Below, piece by piece: positions 38,773 to 46,381 of a DNA stretch of 46,381 bases. This DNA comes from [Streptosporangium] indianense. GTDB taxonomy: Bacteria; Actinomycetota; Actinomycetes; Streptomycetales; Streptomycetaceae. Below the pieces are notes generated by a model, which worked only from the letters and a program-made list of their open reading frames with translations, had not been told where the DNA came from and did not search any database. Positions within the stretch are counted from its first letter, which is position 1. Each line of letters opens with the position of its first letter. The stretch lies in NCBI RefSeq assembly GCF_021474405.1, contig NZ_JAKEIO010000057.1:1-46381 (forward strand), in the 5' to 3' direction. Both the position numbers and the translations under genes were made by a program.

Positions 38773-41700
38773 GTGACCTATCTGCGTCTGCCGCACCTCC
38801 ATGACGGCCTGCTGTGCTTCGTGGCCGAGGACGACCTCTGGCTCGCCCCGCTCGACGCCCCCGGCCGCGCCTGGCGGCTCACCGTCGACCGCACCAAGCT
38901 GGGCCACCCCCGCTTCTCGCCCGACGGCCGTCACCTCGCGTACACGAGCTGGCGCAGCCTGGTCCCCGAGGTCCACGTCGTCCCGGTGGACGGCGGCCCG
39001 AGCCGCCAGGTGAGCCACTGGGGCAGCGCCGACACGCGGGTCTGCGGCTGGACCCCGGACGGCGAGATCCTGGCCGTGGCCTCACACGGCGAGCCGTTCT
39101 CCTACTTCACCTGGGCCTACAAGGTCACGCCCGGCGGCGACCCGGGCCGCAAACTGCCCTGGGGGCCGGTCTCCGACATCCAGGTCGCCGACGTCGACGG
39201 GGAACGCAAGTCCCTCCTCCTCACCGGCACCCCGCCGCACGAACCCGCCTCCTGGAAGCGCTACCGCGGCGGCGCCACGGGCCGGCTCTGGCTGCACGGC
39301 GAACGGCTGCTGGCGGGCCTCGGCGGCCATCTGCACTCCCCCATGTTCGTCGGCGGCCGCATCGCCTTCCTCTCCGACCACGAGGGCGTCGGCAACCTCT
39401 ACTCCTGCGCCCACGACGGCTCCGATCTGCGCCGGCACACCGACCACGACGCCTTCTACGCCCGGCACGCCGCCAGCGACGGCACCCGGGTGGTGTACCA
39501 GTGCGCGGGGGACCTGTGGATCGTCGACGACCTGTCCCCGGACTCCGAGCCGCGTCGGCTGGACGTACGGCTGAGCGGGCCGCGGGCGGGGCGGCGCCCC
39601 TACCAGGTGGCCGCGTCCCGGCACGTCGACGGGCTCTCGGTCGACGAGACGGGGCGCGCCAGCGCCGTCGTCGTGCGGGGCAGCCTGTACTGGCTGACCC
39701 ACCGCGACGGCCCGGCCCGCACCCTCACCGACACCCCGGGCGTCCGGGTCCGGATGCCGGAGATGCTCGGCGGGAGCGGGCGGGTGGCGTACGTGACGGA
39801 CGCCGAGGGCGACGACGCCGTCGAGATCGCCTTCCTGCCCAGGGCGAGCGGCGACCGCGCGCCCCGGCGGCTGGCCCCGGGTGAGCTGGGCCGGGTGCGC
39901 GAGCTGGTCTCGGACCCCGACGGCGAGCGGCTCGCGGTCGCCTCGCACGACGGCCGGCTCCTCCTCGTCGACGTCACCGAGGACTCCGGCGGCGAGGTCA
40001 CCGAGCTGATCCGGTCGATCAACGGGCCCGTGCGCGACCTGGCCTTCTCCCCGGACGGGGCGTGGCTCACCTGGTCGCACCCGGGCATCGGGCGGACCCT
40101 GCGGCAGATCAAGATGGCCCGGCTCGCCGACCGGGTCGTCGTCGACGTGACCAACGGCCGCTTCGAGGACGAGAACCCGGTCTTCACCCGCGACGGCCGC
40201 TACCTCGCCTTCCTGTCCTGGCGCGGCTTCGACCCCGTCTACGACGTGCACACCGGCGACCTGTCCTTCCCGCTGGGCTGCCGCCCCTACCTCGTGCCGC
40301 TGTCCTCCGCGACGCCCTCCCCGTTCGCGCTGAACCCCGAGGGCCGCCCGGCCGCCGGGGGCCTGGACCCGGTCGAGGACGACGACAACGGGGACCACGG
40401 GGCCGTGACCGTCGAGGTGGAGGGGCTGGAGAGCCGCGTCACGCCGTTCCCGGTGGCCGCCTCCAAGTACTCGGCGCTGCACCCGGTCGCCGGCGGCGGG
40501 CTGGTGTGGCTGCGCTGGCCGATCTCCGGCGCCCTCGGCGAGACCTTCGCCAACCCGGACGACACCAGCGGCCGCCCCACCCTGGAGCACTTCTCCATCA
40601 CCAAGGCCAGGAAGTCCGAACTCGCCCAGCACCTCGACTGGTTCGCGGTCAGCGGCGACGGCAGCCGGCTGGTGATCGTCGACGAGGGCGAGCTGCGGGC
40701 GGTGCCGGCCAACGAGCCGGGCGACAGCGACTCCACGGTGTGGATCGACGCCCGCCGCATCCTGCACACGGTGGACCCGGCCGCGGAGTGGCGGCAGGCC
40801 TACGAGGAGGCGGGGCGGCTGACCCGGGCCTACTTCTGGGAGCCGGGCTTGTGCGGCATCGACTGGGACGGGGTGCTGGGCCAGTACCGCCCGCTGGTCG
40901 AACGGATCGCCTCCCCCGACGAGTTCGCGGACCTGCTGCGCGAGGTCCTCGGCGAACTGGGCACCTCCCACGCCTACGTCACCGCCGCCCGGCGCAACGA
41001 GGGTCCCCCGCACTACCAGCGCCGGCAGGGCCTGCTGGGCGCCAACTTCGTACGCCGGGACGCCGGCTGGACGGTCAAGCGGATCCTGCCCGGCGACTCC
41101 TCCGACTCCAAGGCCCGCTCCCCGCTGGCCGGCACGGGCATCCGGGAGGGCGCGGTCCTCACCCATGTCGACGGCCGCCCGGTGGACCCGGACGCGGGCC
41201 CGTATCCGCTGCTGGCCGGCGCGGGCGGCACGACGGTGGAGCTGACCTTCACCCCGGCCGAGGACTCGGCGCAGGGCCAGGGGCCGCCGCGCCGGGTCGC
41301 CGTCGTCCCGCTCGTCGACGAGCGGCCGCTGCGCTACCAGGACTGGGTGGCCAAACGCCGAGCCGTGGTGCGCGAGTTGAGCGGCGGGCGCTGCGGCTAC
41401 CTGCACATCCCGGACATGGGCGGTTCGGGCTGGGCGCAGTTCAACCGCGACCTGCGCATGGAGGTGTCCCGCCCGGCGCTGATCGTGGACGTGCGCGGCA
41501 ACGCGGGCGGCCACATCAGCGAGCTGGTCGTCGAGACGCTGAGCCGGACGATCCTGGGCTGGGACCTGACCCGCGACGCCCAGCCGGTGTCCTACCCCTC
41601 GAACGCGCCGCGCGGCCCGCTCGTGGCGCTGGCGGACGAGGCGACCTCCTCCGACGGCGACATGATCACCGCCGCGTTCAAGCTGCTGAAGCTCGGCCCG

Positions 41701-42015
41701 GTCGTCGGGCAGCGCACCTGGGGCGGCGTGGTCGGCATGACCGGCCGCCACGAACTGGGCGACGGCACGGTGATCACCGTGCCGATGAACGCCGCCTGGT
41801 TCGACGCCTACGGCTGGTCGGTGGAGAACAAGGGCGTCGACCCGGACATCGACGTCCTGCGCACCCCGCTGGACTGGGCCGAGGGACGCCACGCCCAGCT
41901 GACCGACGCGGTGGAGCTGGCGCTCGGGCTGCTGGAGACCGACCCGCCGGCGACACCGCCGACCTACAGCGACGTACCGGACCGCTCCCGCCCGAAGCTG
42001 CCACCCAGGACGTGA
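38773..42015 (+). CDS. Tricorn-type protease (S41 family)
   Basis: 1080 residues: N-terminal six- and seven-bladed propeller regions (repeated SPDGRHLAY, TPDGEILAVAS, SPDGAWLTWS and TRDGRYLAF blades, to about 660), a helical C1 domain with GTSHAYV (catalytic His), a PDZ domain (about 750-850), and a C2 domain holding DEATSSDGDMI with the catalytic Ser. It degrades peptides left by the proteasome. GTG 38773 is accepted although its ribosome site is weak (ATGAGG). Divergent from the TetR gene. Confidence 0.92.
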   Translation: MTYLRLPHLHDGLLCFVAEDDLWLAPLDAPGRAWRLTVDRTKLGHPRFSPDGRHLAYTSWRSLVPEVHVVPVDGGPSRQVSHWGSADTRVCGWTPDGEILAVASHGEPFSYFTWAYKVTPGGDPGRKLPWGPVSDIQVADVDGERKSLLLTGTPPHEPASWKRYRGGATGRLWLHGERLLAGLGGHLHSPMFVGGRIAFLSDHEGVGNLYSCAHDGSDLRRHTDHDAFYARHAASDGTRVVYQCAGDLWIVDDLSPDSEPRRLDVRLSGPRAGRRPYQVAASRHVDGLSVDETGRASAVVVRGSLYWLTHRDGPARTLTDTPGVRVRMPEMLGGSGRVAYVTDAEGDDAVEIAFLPRASGDRAPRRLAPGELGRVRELVSDPDGERLAVASHDGRLLLVDVTEDSGGEVTELIRSINGPVRDLAFSPDGAWLTWSHPGIGRTLRQIKMARLADRVVVDVTNGRFEDENPVFTRDGRYLAFLSWRGFDPVYDVHTGDLSFPLGCRPYLVPLSSATPSPFALNPEGRPAAGGLDPVEDDDNGDHGAVTVEVEGLESRVTPFPVAASKYSALHPVAGGGLVWLRWPISGALGETFANPDDTSGRPTLEHFSITKARKSELAQHLDWFAVSGDGSRLVIVDEGELRAVPANEPGDSDSTVWIDARRILHTVDPAAEWRQAYEEAGRLTRAYFWEPGLCGIDWDGVLGQYRPLVERIASPDEFADLLREVLGELGTSHAYVTAARRNEGPPHYQRRQGLLGANFVRRDAGWTVKRILPGDSSDSKARSPLAGTGIREGAVLTHVDGRPVDPDAGPYPLLAGAGGTTVELTFTPAEDSAQGQGPPRRVAVVPLVDERPLRYQDWVAKRRAVVRELSGGRCGYLHIPDMGGSGWAQFNRDLRMEVSRPALIVDVRGNAGGHISELVVETLSRTILGWDLTRDAQPVSYPSNAPRGPLVALADEATSSDGDMITAAFKLLKLGPVVGQRTWGGVVGMTGRHELGDGTVITVPMNAAWFDAYGWSVENKGVDPDIDVLRTPLDWAEGRHAQLTDAVELALGLLETDPPATPPTYSDVPDRSRPKLPPRT

Positions 42016-42035
42016 ACGCCCGGGCGGTACAAGGG

Positions 42036-42068
42036 GAAAGGGGCGCCCCGCTCGGGGGCACCCCTTTC
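42036..42068. terminator. Terminator after the tricorn gene
   Basis: 14-bp inverted repeat with one mismatch (42036-42049 with 42055-42068) between convergent genes. Confidence 0.75.
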
Positions 42069-42083
42069 CTGCGGCTCGCAACG

Positions 42084-42299
42084 TCAGGCGTCGTAGTCCT
42101 GGTCGAAGCGGTCCTCGTCACGCTCACGGTCGCGCTGCGGCTCCGAGCGCTCACGGTCGCGCTGCGGCTGCGAGGGGTCCATGTCCTCGTCGCGCCGGCG
42201 ACCGCGGCCCTGCATCTGCTCGCGAGCCTGGTCCGCCTTCTGGCGAGCCTGGTTCTGCCACTGCTCGGACTTCTCCTGGAACTGGTCCTTCATACCCAT
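42084..42299 (-). CDS. Small highly charged repeat protein
   Basis: 71-residue hydrophilic protein: a Gln/Lys-rich amphipathic helix (MKDQFQEKSEQWQNQARQKA) and an Arg/Asp/Glu tail with a 9-residue repeat (PQRDRERSE / PQRDRERDE). The repeat comes from a 22-bp DNA direct repeat (42121-42142 and 42148-42169, period 27). ATG 42299 or in-frame 42293 may be used. A CsbD-like or stress-related helical protein is possible; not identified. Confidence 0.6.
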   Translation of the reverse strand: MGMKDQFQEKSEQWQNQARQKADQAREQMQGRGRRRDEDMDPSQPQRDRERSEPQRDRERDEDRFDQDYDA

Positions 42300-42375
42300 G
42301 TGGGTTCACTCCCGTTGGGGGTGAGGGGATCTGGCTCGATCAGATTCACACGGGCCGTGACCCTGCGCATGTCGA

Positions 42376-43260
42376 TCACTTACGGAGCGTAGTGCGCTGC
42401 TGTTCGTCGGCGGCTCCACCGGCCCCGACCAGGCCCGTGCGCATGCCCGTCAGCCGGTCCGCGAACCTCCGCATCTCGCGCTGGCCCACCGTCCCGATGA
42501 CCGCGGGCAGATAGCCGCGCACCCCCTGCATCCCGCGCAGCCACCACTGCCCGTACACATGGCTCGACCGGCGCTCGATCCCCTCCACGAGCCGGTCCAC
42601 GGCCGGCCCCAGCGGATACGTCTTGTTGGACGGCCAGGGCAGCCGCTGCCTCAACTCCCGCATCACGTCATCCTGATCGGCCCCGCGCACCATGTCGGTG
42701 TCGGTCCACGACAGGTAGCCGACGCCCACCTTCACACCCCGGTGCCCGACTTCGGCCCGCAGGCTGTGCGCGTACGCCTCCACGCCCGACTTGGACGCGC
42801 AGTACGCGGTCATCATCGGCGCCGGGGTGATCGCGGCGAGGGACGCGATCTGCAGCAGATAGCCCCGGCTGCGCGTCAGCAGCGGCAGGAAGGCGCGGGC
42901 GGTGACCGCCGAACCGATCAGGTTGACCTCGATGACCCGCCGCCACGACTCCGGGTCGGAGTCCGCGAACGGACCGCCGGTGGCGACACCGGCGTTGGCG
43001 ACGACGATGTCGACCCGGCCGAAGCGCTCCTCGACCTCACCCGCCACGCGGACCATCGCCTCGTGGTCGGTGACGTCGGCGTGCCAGTGGTCGCTCTCGC
43101 TGTGCAGCCGCGCGGAGACCTGCTTGAGCGCGTCCGGCTCCAGACCGACCAGCGCCACCTTCACCCCGCGCGCGGAGAGCTTGCGGGCCAGCAACTCCCC
43201 GACGCCGCGCGCCGCCCCGGTCACGACGGCGACCTTGCCCTCGAGGTTCACCTTGCTCAT
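42376..43260 (-). CDS. Short-chain dehydrogenase/reductase
   Basis: 294-residue classical SDR: TGAARGVG (14-21, nucleotide binding), NAG (89-91), Ser140, Tyr153-x3-Lys157 (AYCASKSG). The C-terminal tail beyond the core (GQWWLRGMQGVRGYLP...) may touch a membrane. ATG 43260 overlaps the stop of the upstream hydrolase gene (ATGA). Last gene of the monooxygenase operon; it would oxidise or reduce an alcohol/ketone in the same pathway. Confidence 0.9.
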   Translation of the reverse strand: MSKVNLEGKVAVVTGAARGVGELLARKLSARGVKVALVGLEPDALKQVSARLHSESDHWHADVTDHEAMVRVAGEVEERFGRVDIVVANAGVATGGPFADSDPESWRRVIEVNLIGSAVTARAFLPLLTRSRGYLLQIASLAAITPAPMMTAYCASKSGVEAYAHSLRAEVGHRGVKVGVGYLSWTDTDMVRGADQDDVMRELRQRLPWPSNKTYPLGPAVDRLVEGIERRSSHVYGQWWLRGMQGVRGYLPAVIGTVGQREMRRFADRLTGMRTGLVGAGGAADEQQRTTLRK

Positions 43261-44180
43261 GCGCTCTCCTCGGTTACGACCTGGATGTGTGCGTGGACGA
43301 GTTCCCTGATGGTGCCGCTGACCAGGTCGGGCGCCTCGACGGGCGTCATGTGGCCGATGCCGGGCAGCTCGGTGATCCCGGTGCACCGCGGCAGCGCGGC
43401 GGCCAGGGCCCGGGCCTGCACCGGCGGCGTCAGTCGGTCCGCCGTACCGACGATCACGGCGGTGGGCACGTCCAGCTCCCGCACGCCGTGGTCGAGGTCC
43501 AGCAGGTCCAGCACCTGCGACCAGGAGTGGCGGACCGTGCGGGGGCAGGCGTGCACGATCCGGGCGCACGCCTCGATCATGTGCGGGCCCGAACCGGGGC
43601 CCATCGTGCCGTACTTGAGGATCCGGCGGGCCAGCGGCGTGACCGGCCCGAGCGGGGCGCGGGAGCCGAGAATCCGCCGGGTCAGCCAGGTGCGCGCCCG
43701 CCCGGCCCGCATCGGCACGACGGTGGAGGCCGCGACCAGCTGCGAACTGCCCGTGCTGCACAGCAGGACGGCGGCCGCGTGCGCCCGGAACGTGGCTCTC
43801 GCGGAGGCCGCCATCACCGTCATGCCGCCCATGGAGTGCCCCGCGATCACGGCCTGTTCACCAGGCGCGAGGGTGGCCGTGAGGACGGCTTCCAGGTCGT
43901 CGGCGAGCGCGTCGGCGCTGCACGCGGGGCTCGCGGGGCTGCGTCCGTGGCCGCGCTGGTCGTAGGCGATGACCCGGTGGTCGGCGGAAAGGTCGCGCAG
44001 CTGGGCCGCCCAGAAGGCGGTGGAACACGTCCAGCCGTGGGCCAGGACGACCGCGGGCGCGCCCTCCGGCCCGTGGACCTCGACGTGCAGGCGGGCGCCG
44101 TCGGCGGAGACCGCGGTCAGTTCACGCGCGGGGGCGGGCGGGGCGTACGGACCGGAGTCGACGTGCAGGAGGCGGCTCAC
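43257..44180 (-). CDS. Alpha/beta-hydrolase
   Basis: 307-residue hydrolase: oxyanion-hole AHGWTC, YDQRGHGRS, nucleophile elbow GHSMGG with Ser116, acid in VGTADRLTPP and His in GIGHMTP. The GTG start overlaps the monooxygenase stop (GTGA). Beside a Baeyer-Villiger enzyme it probably opens the ester or lactone formed. Confidence 0.9.
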   Translation of the reverse strand: MSRLLHVDSGPYAPPAPARELTAVSADGARLHVEVHGPEGAPAVVLAHGWTCSTAFWAAQLRDLSADHRVIAYDQRGHGRSPASPACSADALADDLEAVLTATLAPGEQAVIAGHSMGGMTVMAASARATFRAHAAAVLLCSTGSSQLVAASTVVPMRAGRARTWLTRRILGSRAPLGPVTPLARRILKYGTMGPGSGPHMIEACARIVHACPRTVRHSWSQVLDLLDLDHGVRELDVPTAVIVGTADRLTPPVQARALAAALPRCTGITELPGIGHMTPVEAPDLVSGTIRELVHAHIQVVTEESA

Positions 44181-45697
44181 GCGTCCACCTCGGCCTTCCG
44201 CACGGCGCGCTGCTCCGGCACGGGGGCGCGCAGGACCTCGTACTCCGCGAGGTCCACCCGTCGCGTCGCCCGCCGGAACTCACCGGTGGTGCCGGGCCAG
44301 ATGGTGGTGTTGCGGCCGCTCGCGTCGAGGTACCAGCTGGTGCAGCCACCGGTGTTCCACACGGTGCGCCTCATGCGTTCCTGCACCTTCTCGTTCCAGG
44401 TGCGCACGGCGTCCGGGCGGGCGTCCAGTGCGACCCGGCCGCCGAGCACGTCGAGCTGACGGACGTAGTCGGCGAGGTAGTTCAGCTGGGACTCGATCAT
44501 CAGGATCATCGAGGAGTTCCCGAGGCCGGTGTTGGGTCCGATGATGGTCATCCAATTGGGGAAGCCGGCCGCGGAGGCGCCGCGCAGGGCCTCCATGCCG
44601 CCCTTCCACGTCTCGGCGAGGGTCCGCCCGTCGGCGCCCACCACCCGCTCGGCGATGGGCATGTCGGTGACGTGGAAGCCGGTGCCGAAGACGATCGCGT
44701 CCACCTCGGCCTCACTGCCGTCGGCGGCGACGAGGGTCGAGCCGCGGACCTCGGTCAGCCCGCTCGCGACGACGTCCACATTCGGCTGCGCGAGCGCCGG
44801 GTAGTAGTCGCTGGACAGCAGGATCCGCTTGCAGCCGATGCGGTAGTCCGGGGTGAGCTTCGCCCGCAGGGCCGGGTCCTTGATGGCGCGGGCCATGTTG
44901 CGCCGGGCCAGGTCCTCGATGAACCCGAGCTGCTTGGGATGCTTGGTGAACGCCTGGACCTGCAACTCGCGGATGCCCCACAGCAGTCCGCGCCTGAGCT
45001 GCGAGGTGAAGGGCAGCTGCCGGTGCAGCCACCGCTCGGCGCCGCTGATGTTCCGGTCGATGCGGGGCATGACCCAGGGCGGGGTGCGCTGGAACAGGGT
45101 GAGCCGCGAGACGTCGGGCTGGATCGCCGGCACGATCTGCGCGGCCGAGGCGCCGGTGCCGACCATCGCCACGCGCTTGCCGCGCAGGTCGTAGTCGTGG
45201 TCCCAGCGGGCCGAGTGGAACACCTTGCCCGGGAAGGACTCCAGCCCGGGGATGGCGGGCACCTTCGGGTCGGACAGCGGGCCCGTGGCCGACACGACCA
45301 GGTCCGCCGACAGGTTCCCACTGCTGGTCTCGATGTCCCAGCACAGCCGCTCGCCGTTCCAGGTCATCCGCTTCACCTCCGAGTCGAAGCGGAGGTGCGG
45401 CCGCAGCCGGAACACGTCCGTCACGTGCTCCAGATAGGCGCGGATGTGCTCCTGCCCCGAGAAGGTGCGCGGCCAGTCGGGGTGGGGCGCGAAGGAGAAG
45501 GAGTAGAGGTGCGACGGCACGTCGCACCGGCATCCCGGGTAGCTGTTGTCCCGCCAGGTGCCGCCGACACTGCTCGCCCGCTCCAGGACGACGAAGTCGG
45601 TGACACCCTCGCGGCGCAGCCGCACGGCCGCCCCCAGCCCGCCGAAACCGGACCCGACCACCGCGACCCGCACATGCTCGTGTTCACGCTCGCCCAC
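44177..45697 (-). CDS. Flavin-containing (Baeyer-Villiger-type) monooxygenase
   Basis: 506 residues. Two Rossmann motifs, GSGFGG (15-20) for FAD and GTGASA (180-185) for NADPH, flank the Baeyer-Villiger fingerprint F-x-G-x3-H-x3-W (FPGKVFHSARW, 155-165). It inserts oxygen into ketones to give esters or lactones. GTG 45697 follows GGAGGT at 6 bases; the frame reaches 45793 but the extension is not needed. First gene of a three-gene operon resembling in kind mymA/ethA-type clusters of mycobacteria. Confidence 0.9.
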   Translation of the reverse strand: MGEREHEHVRVAVVGSGFGGLGAAVRLRREGVTDFVVLERASSVGGTWRDNSYPGCRCDVPSHLYSFSFAPHPDWPRTFSGQEHIRAYLEHVTDVFRLRPHLRFDSEVKRMTWNGERLCWDIETSSGNLSADLVVSATGPLSDPKVPAIPGLESFPGKVFHSARWDHDYDLRGKRVAMVGTGASAAQIVPAIQPDVSRLTLFQRTPPWVMPRIDRNISGAERWLHRQLPFTSQLRRGLLWGIRELQVQAFTKHPKQLGFIEDLARRNMARAIKDPALRAKLTPDYRIGCKRILLSSDYYPALAQPNVDVVASGLTEVRGSTLVAADGSEAEVDAIVFGTGFHVTDMPIAERVVGADGRTLAETWKGGMEALRGASAAGFPNWMTIIGPNTGLGNSSMILMIESQLNYLADYVRQLDVLGGRVALDARPDAVRTWNEKVQERMRRTVWNTGGCTSWYLDASGRNTTIWPGTTGEFRRATRRVDLAEYEVLRAPVPEQRAVRKAEVDA

Positions 45698-45727
45698 GCC
45701 GACACCTCCACACACCACGAGAACCGT

Positions 45728-45743
45728 GCCAGTGAACACTGGC
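45728..45743. promoter_or_regulatory. Palindromic operator between monooxygenase operon and MerR gene
   Basis: Perfect inverted repeat GCCAGTG-AA-CACTGGC, 31 bases upstream of the monooxygenase start and 85 upstream of the MerR start. Position fits control of the operon, probably by the divergent regulator. Confidence 0.55.
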
Positions 45744-45827
45744 GCAGTGGGAGCGTAGGGCAGCGGCGTACTGATGGGTAGGGGGCGGGACAAGGAAGTT
45801 ACCCGCAGTACGCCTTAAGGTGCCCAG

Positions 45828-46381
45828 GTGGCCGAGAAGCGTGAATACCGCATGGAAGAGCTGGCCCGCCTCGCCGGGATCACGGTGCGCACCCTGCGCT
45901 TCTACCGCGAGCGCAAACTGATCCCACCGCCCCGCCGCGAAGGCCGCATCGCCTGGTACGACGACCACCACCTGGCCCGGCTGCGCACGATCACCGCCCT
46001 GCTGGAACGCGGCCACACCCTCAACGGCATCGCGGAACTGGCCGAGGCGTTCGACCACGGCCGGGACGTCGGCGACCTGCTCGGCGTCGGCGGCCCCACC
46101 GAGGAGGAGCCGGTCCACCTCACCCCCGAGGAACTCGCCGACCACTTCGCGGGTGAGGCCACACCGGAGAACCTCGCCGCCGCCATGGAACTCGGCTACC
46201 TCGGCACCGACGGCGAGGAGATCGTCCACATCAGCCGCCGCCTGCTCGACGTCTCGTCGGCCCTCGTCCACGAGGGCATCCCCCTCGCGGAGGTCCTCCG
46301 CGCCGCCGCCCAGGTCCGCACCCACGCCGACGCCCTGGCAGACCTCTTCACCGACCTGGTCACCCGCCACACCACCCCCGA
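45828..46381 (+). CDS. MerR-family regulator, 3' truncated
   Basis: 184 codons are present before the window ends. N-terminal MerR domain: MEELARLAGITVRTLRFYRERKLIPPPRR ... AWYDDHHLARLRTITALLERGHTLNGI. The rest is helical without a metal-binding Cys cluster, so an organic ligand is more likely than a metal. The GTG start at 45828 has an AAGG site. Divergent from the monooxygenase operon. Confidence 0.87.
   Translation, partial: MAEKREYRMEELARLAGITVRTLRFYRERKLIPPPRREGRIAWYDDHHLARLRTITALLERGHTLNGIAELAEAFDHGRDVGDLLGVGGPTEEEPVHLTPEELADHFAGEATPENLAAAMELGYLGTDGEEIVHISRRLLDVSSALVHEGIPLAEVLRAAAQVRTHADALADLFTDLVTRHTTP

Noticed and set aside
39082..42081. 999-residue minus-strand frame opposite the tricorn gene
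   Set aside because: Shadow frame without motifs; the plus strand has propeller, PDZ and S41 signatures.

Overview
The window comes from a high-GC actinomycete, almost certainly a Streptomyces. The coding has strong GC third-position bias, with GTG starts and many 4-bp ATGA/GTGA gene overlaps. The flanking order is rsmI, pmt, two penicillin-binding proteins, an SsgA-like protein, then cbiM-cbiQ-cbiO, which from memory resembles the Streptomyces coelicolor region around pmt and ssgE. The first 42 bases are not genomic: they are a Nextera/Tn5 transposase adapter, so the contig edge is an artefact and rsmI is cut there.

Chromosome, left (43-2366): rsmI (partial, minus) diverges from pmt (protein O-mannosyltransferase, plus).

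Mobile element (about 2277-24886): an actinomycete integrative and conjugative element (AICE) sits in the 3' end of pmt. A 29-bp core (2277-2305 and 24858-24886) is repeated at both ends. On the left the element supplies its own last codons of pmt, so the gene stays intact; the displaced chromosomal 3' end lies at 24858-24947 and differs almost only at wobble positions. From left to right the element carries: an HTH-NB-ARC-TPR (STAND) NTPase with a small divergent ORF; a control and immunity block (tandem-wHTH GntR protein, HD protein, Nudix hydrolase, XRE protein with a phospholipase-D-like C-terminus); a strong palindromic promoter/operator; a long plus-strand transfer operon (DUF6284-like, Pycsar-effector-like membrane protein, GGDEF diguanylate cyclase, DUF2637 protein, Cys-rich protein, cytosine-5 DNA methyltransferase, FtsK/TraB-type DNA translocase, spread-type small proteins); a replication module (Prim-Pol plus D5-type SF3 helicase); xis and a tyrosine integrase; and a large membrane P-loop NTPase (KAP-like) as terminal cargo next to attR.

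The most interesting candidate system is the translationally coupled GGDEF plus PycTM-like pair inside the transfer operon. It looks like a nucleotide second-messenger enzyme with its own membrane effector, carried by a conjugative element. The two large NTPases at the element ends are further candidate defence or exclusion genes.

Chromosome, right (24948-46381): two tandem penicillin-binding proteins, SsgE-like protein, CbiMN/CbiQ/CbiO metal-uptake transporter, OhrR/Ohr peroxide defence, a serine hydrolase, a DUF1876 protein, an EamA transporter with a YbaK deacylase, an MMPL transporter with a TetR regulator, a tricorn-type protease, and a Baeyer-Villiger monooxygenase/hydrolase/SDR operon diverging from a MerR regulator that runs off the end.
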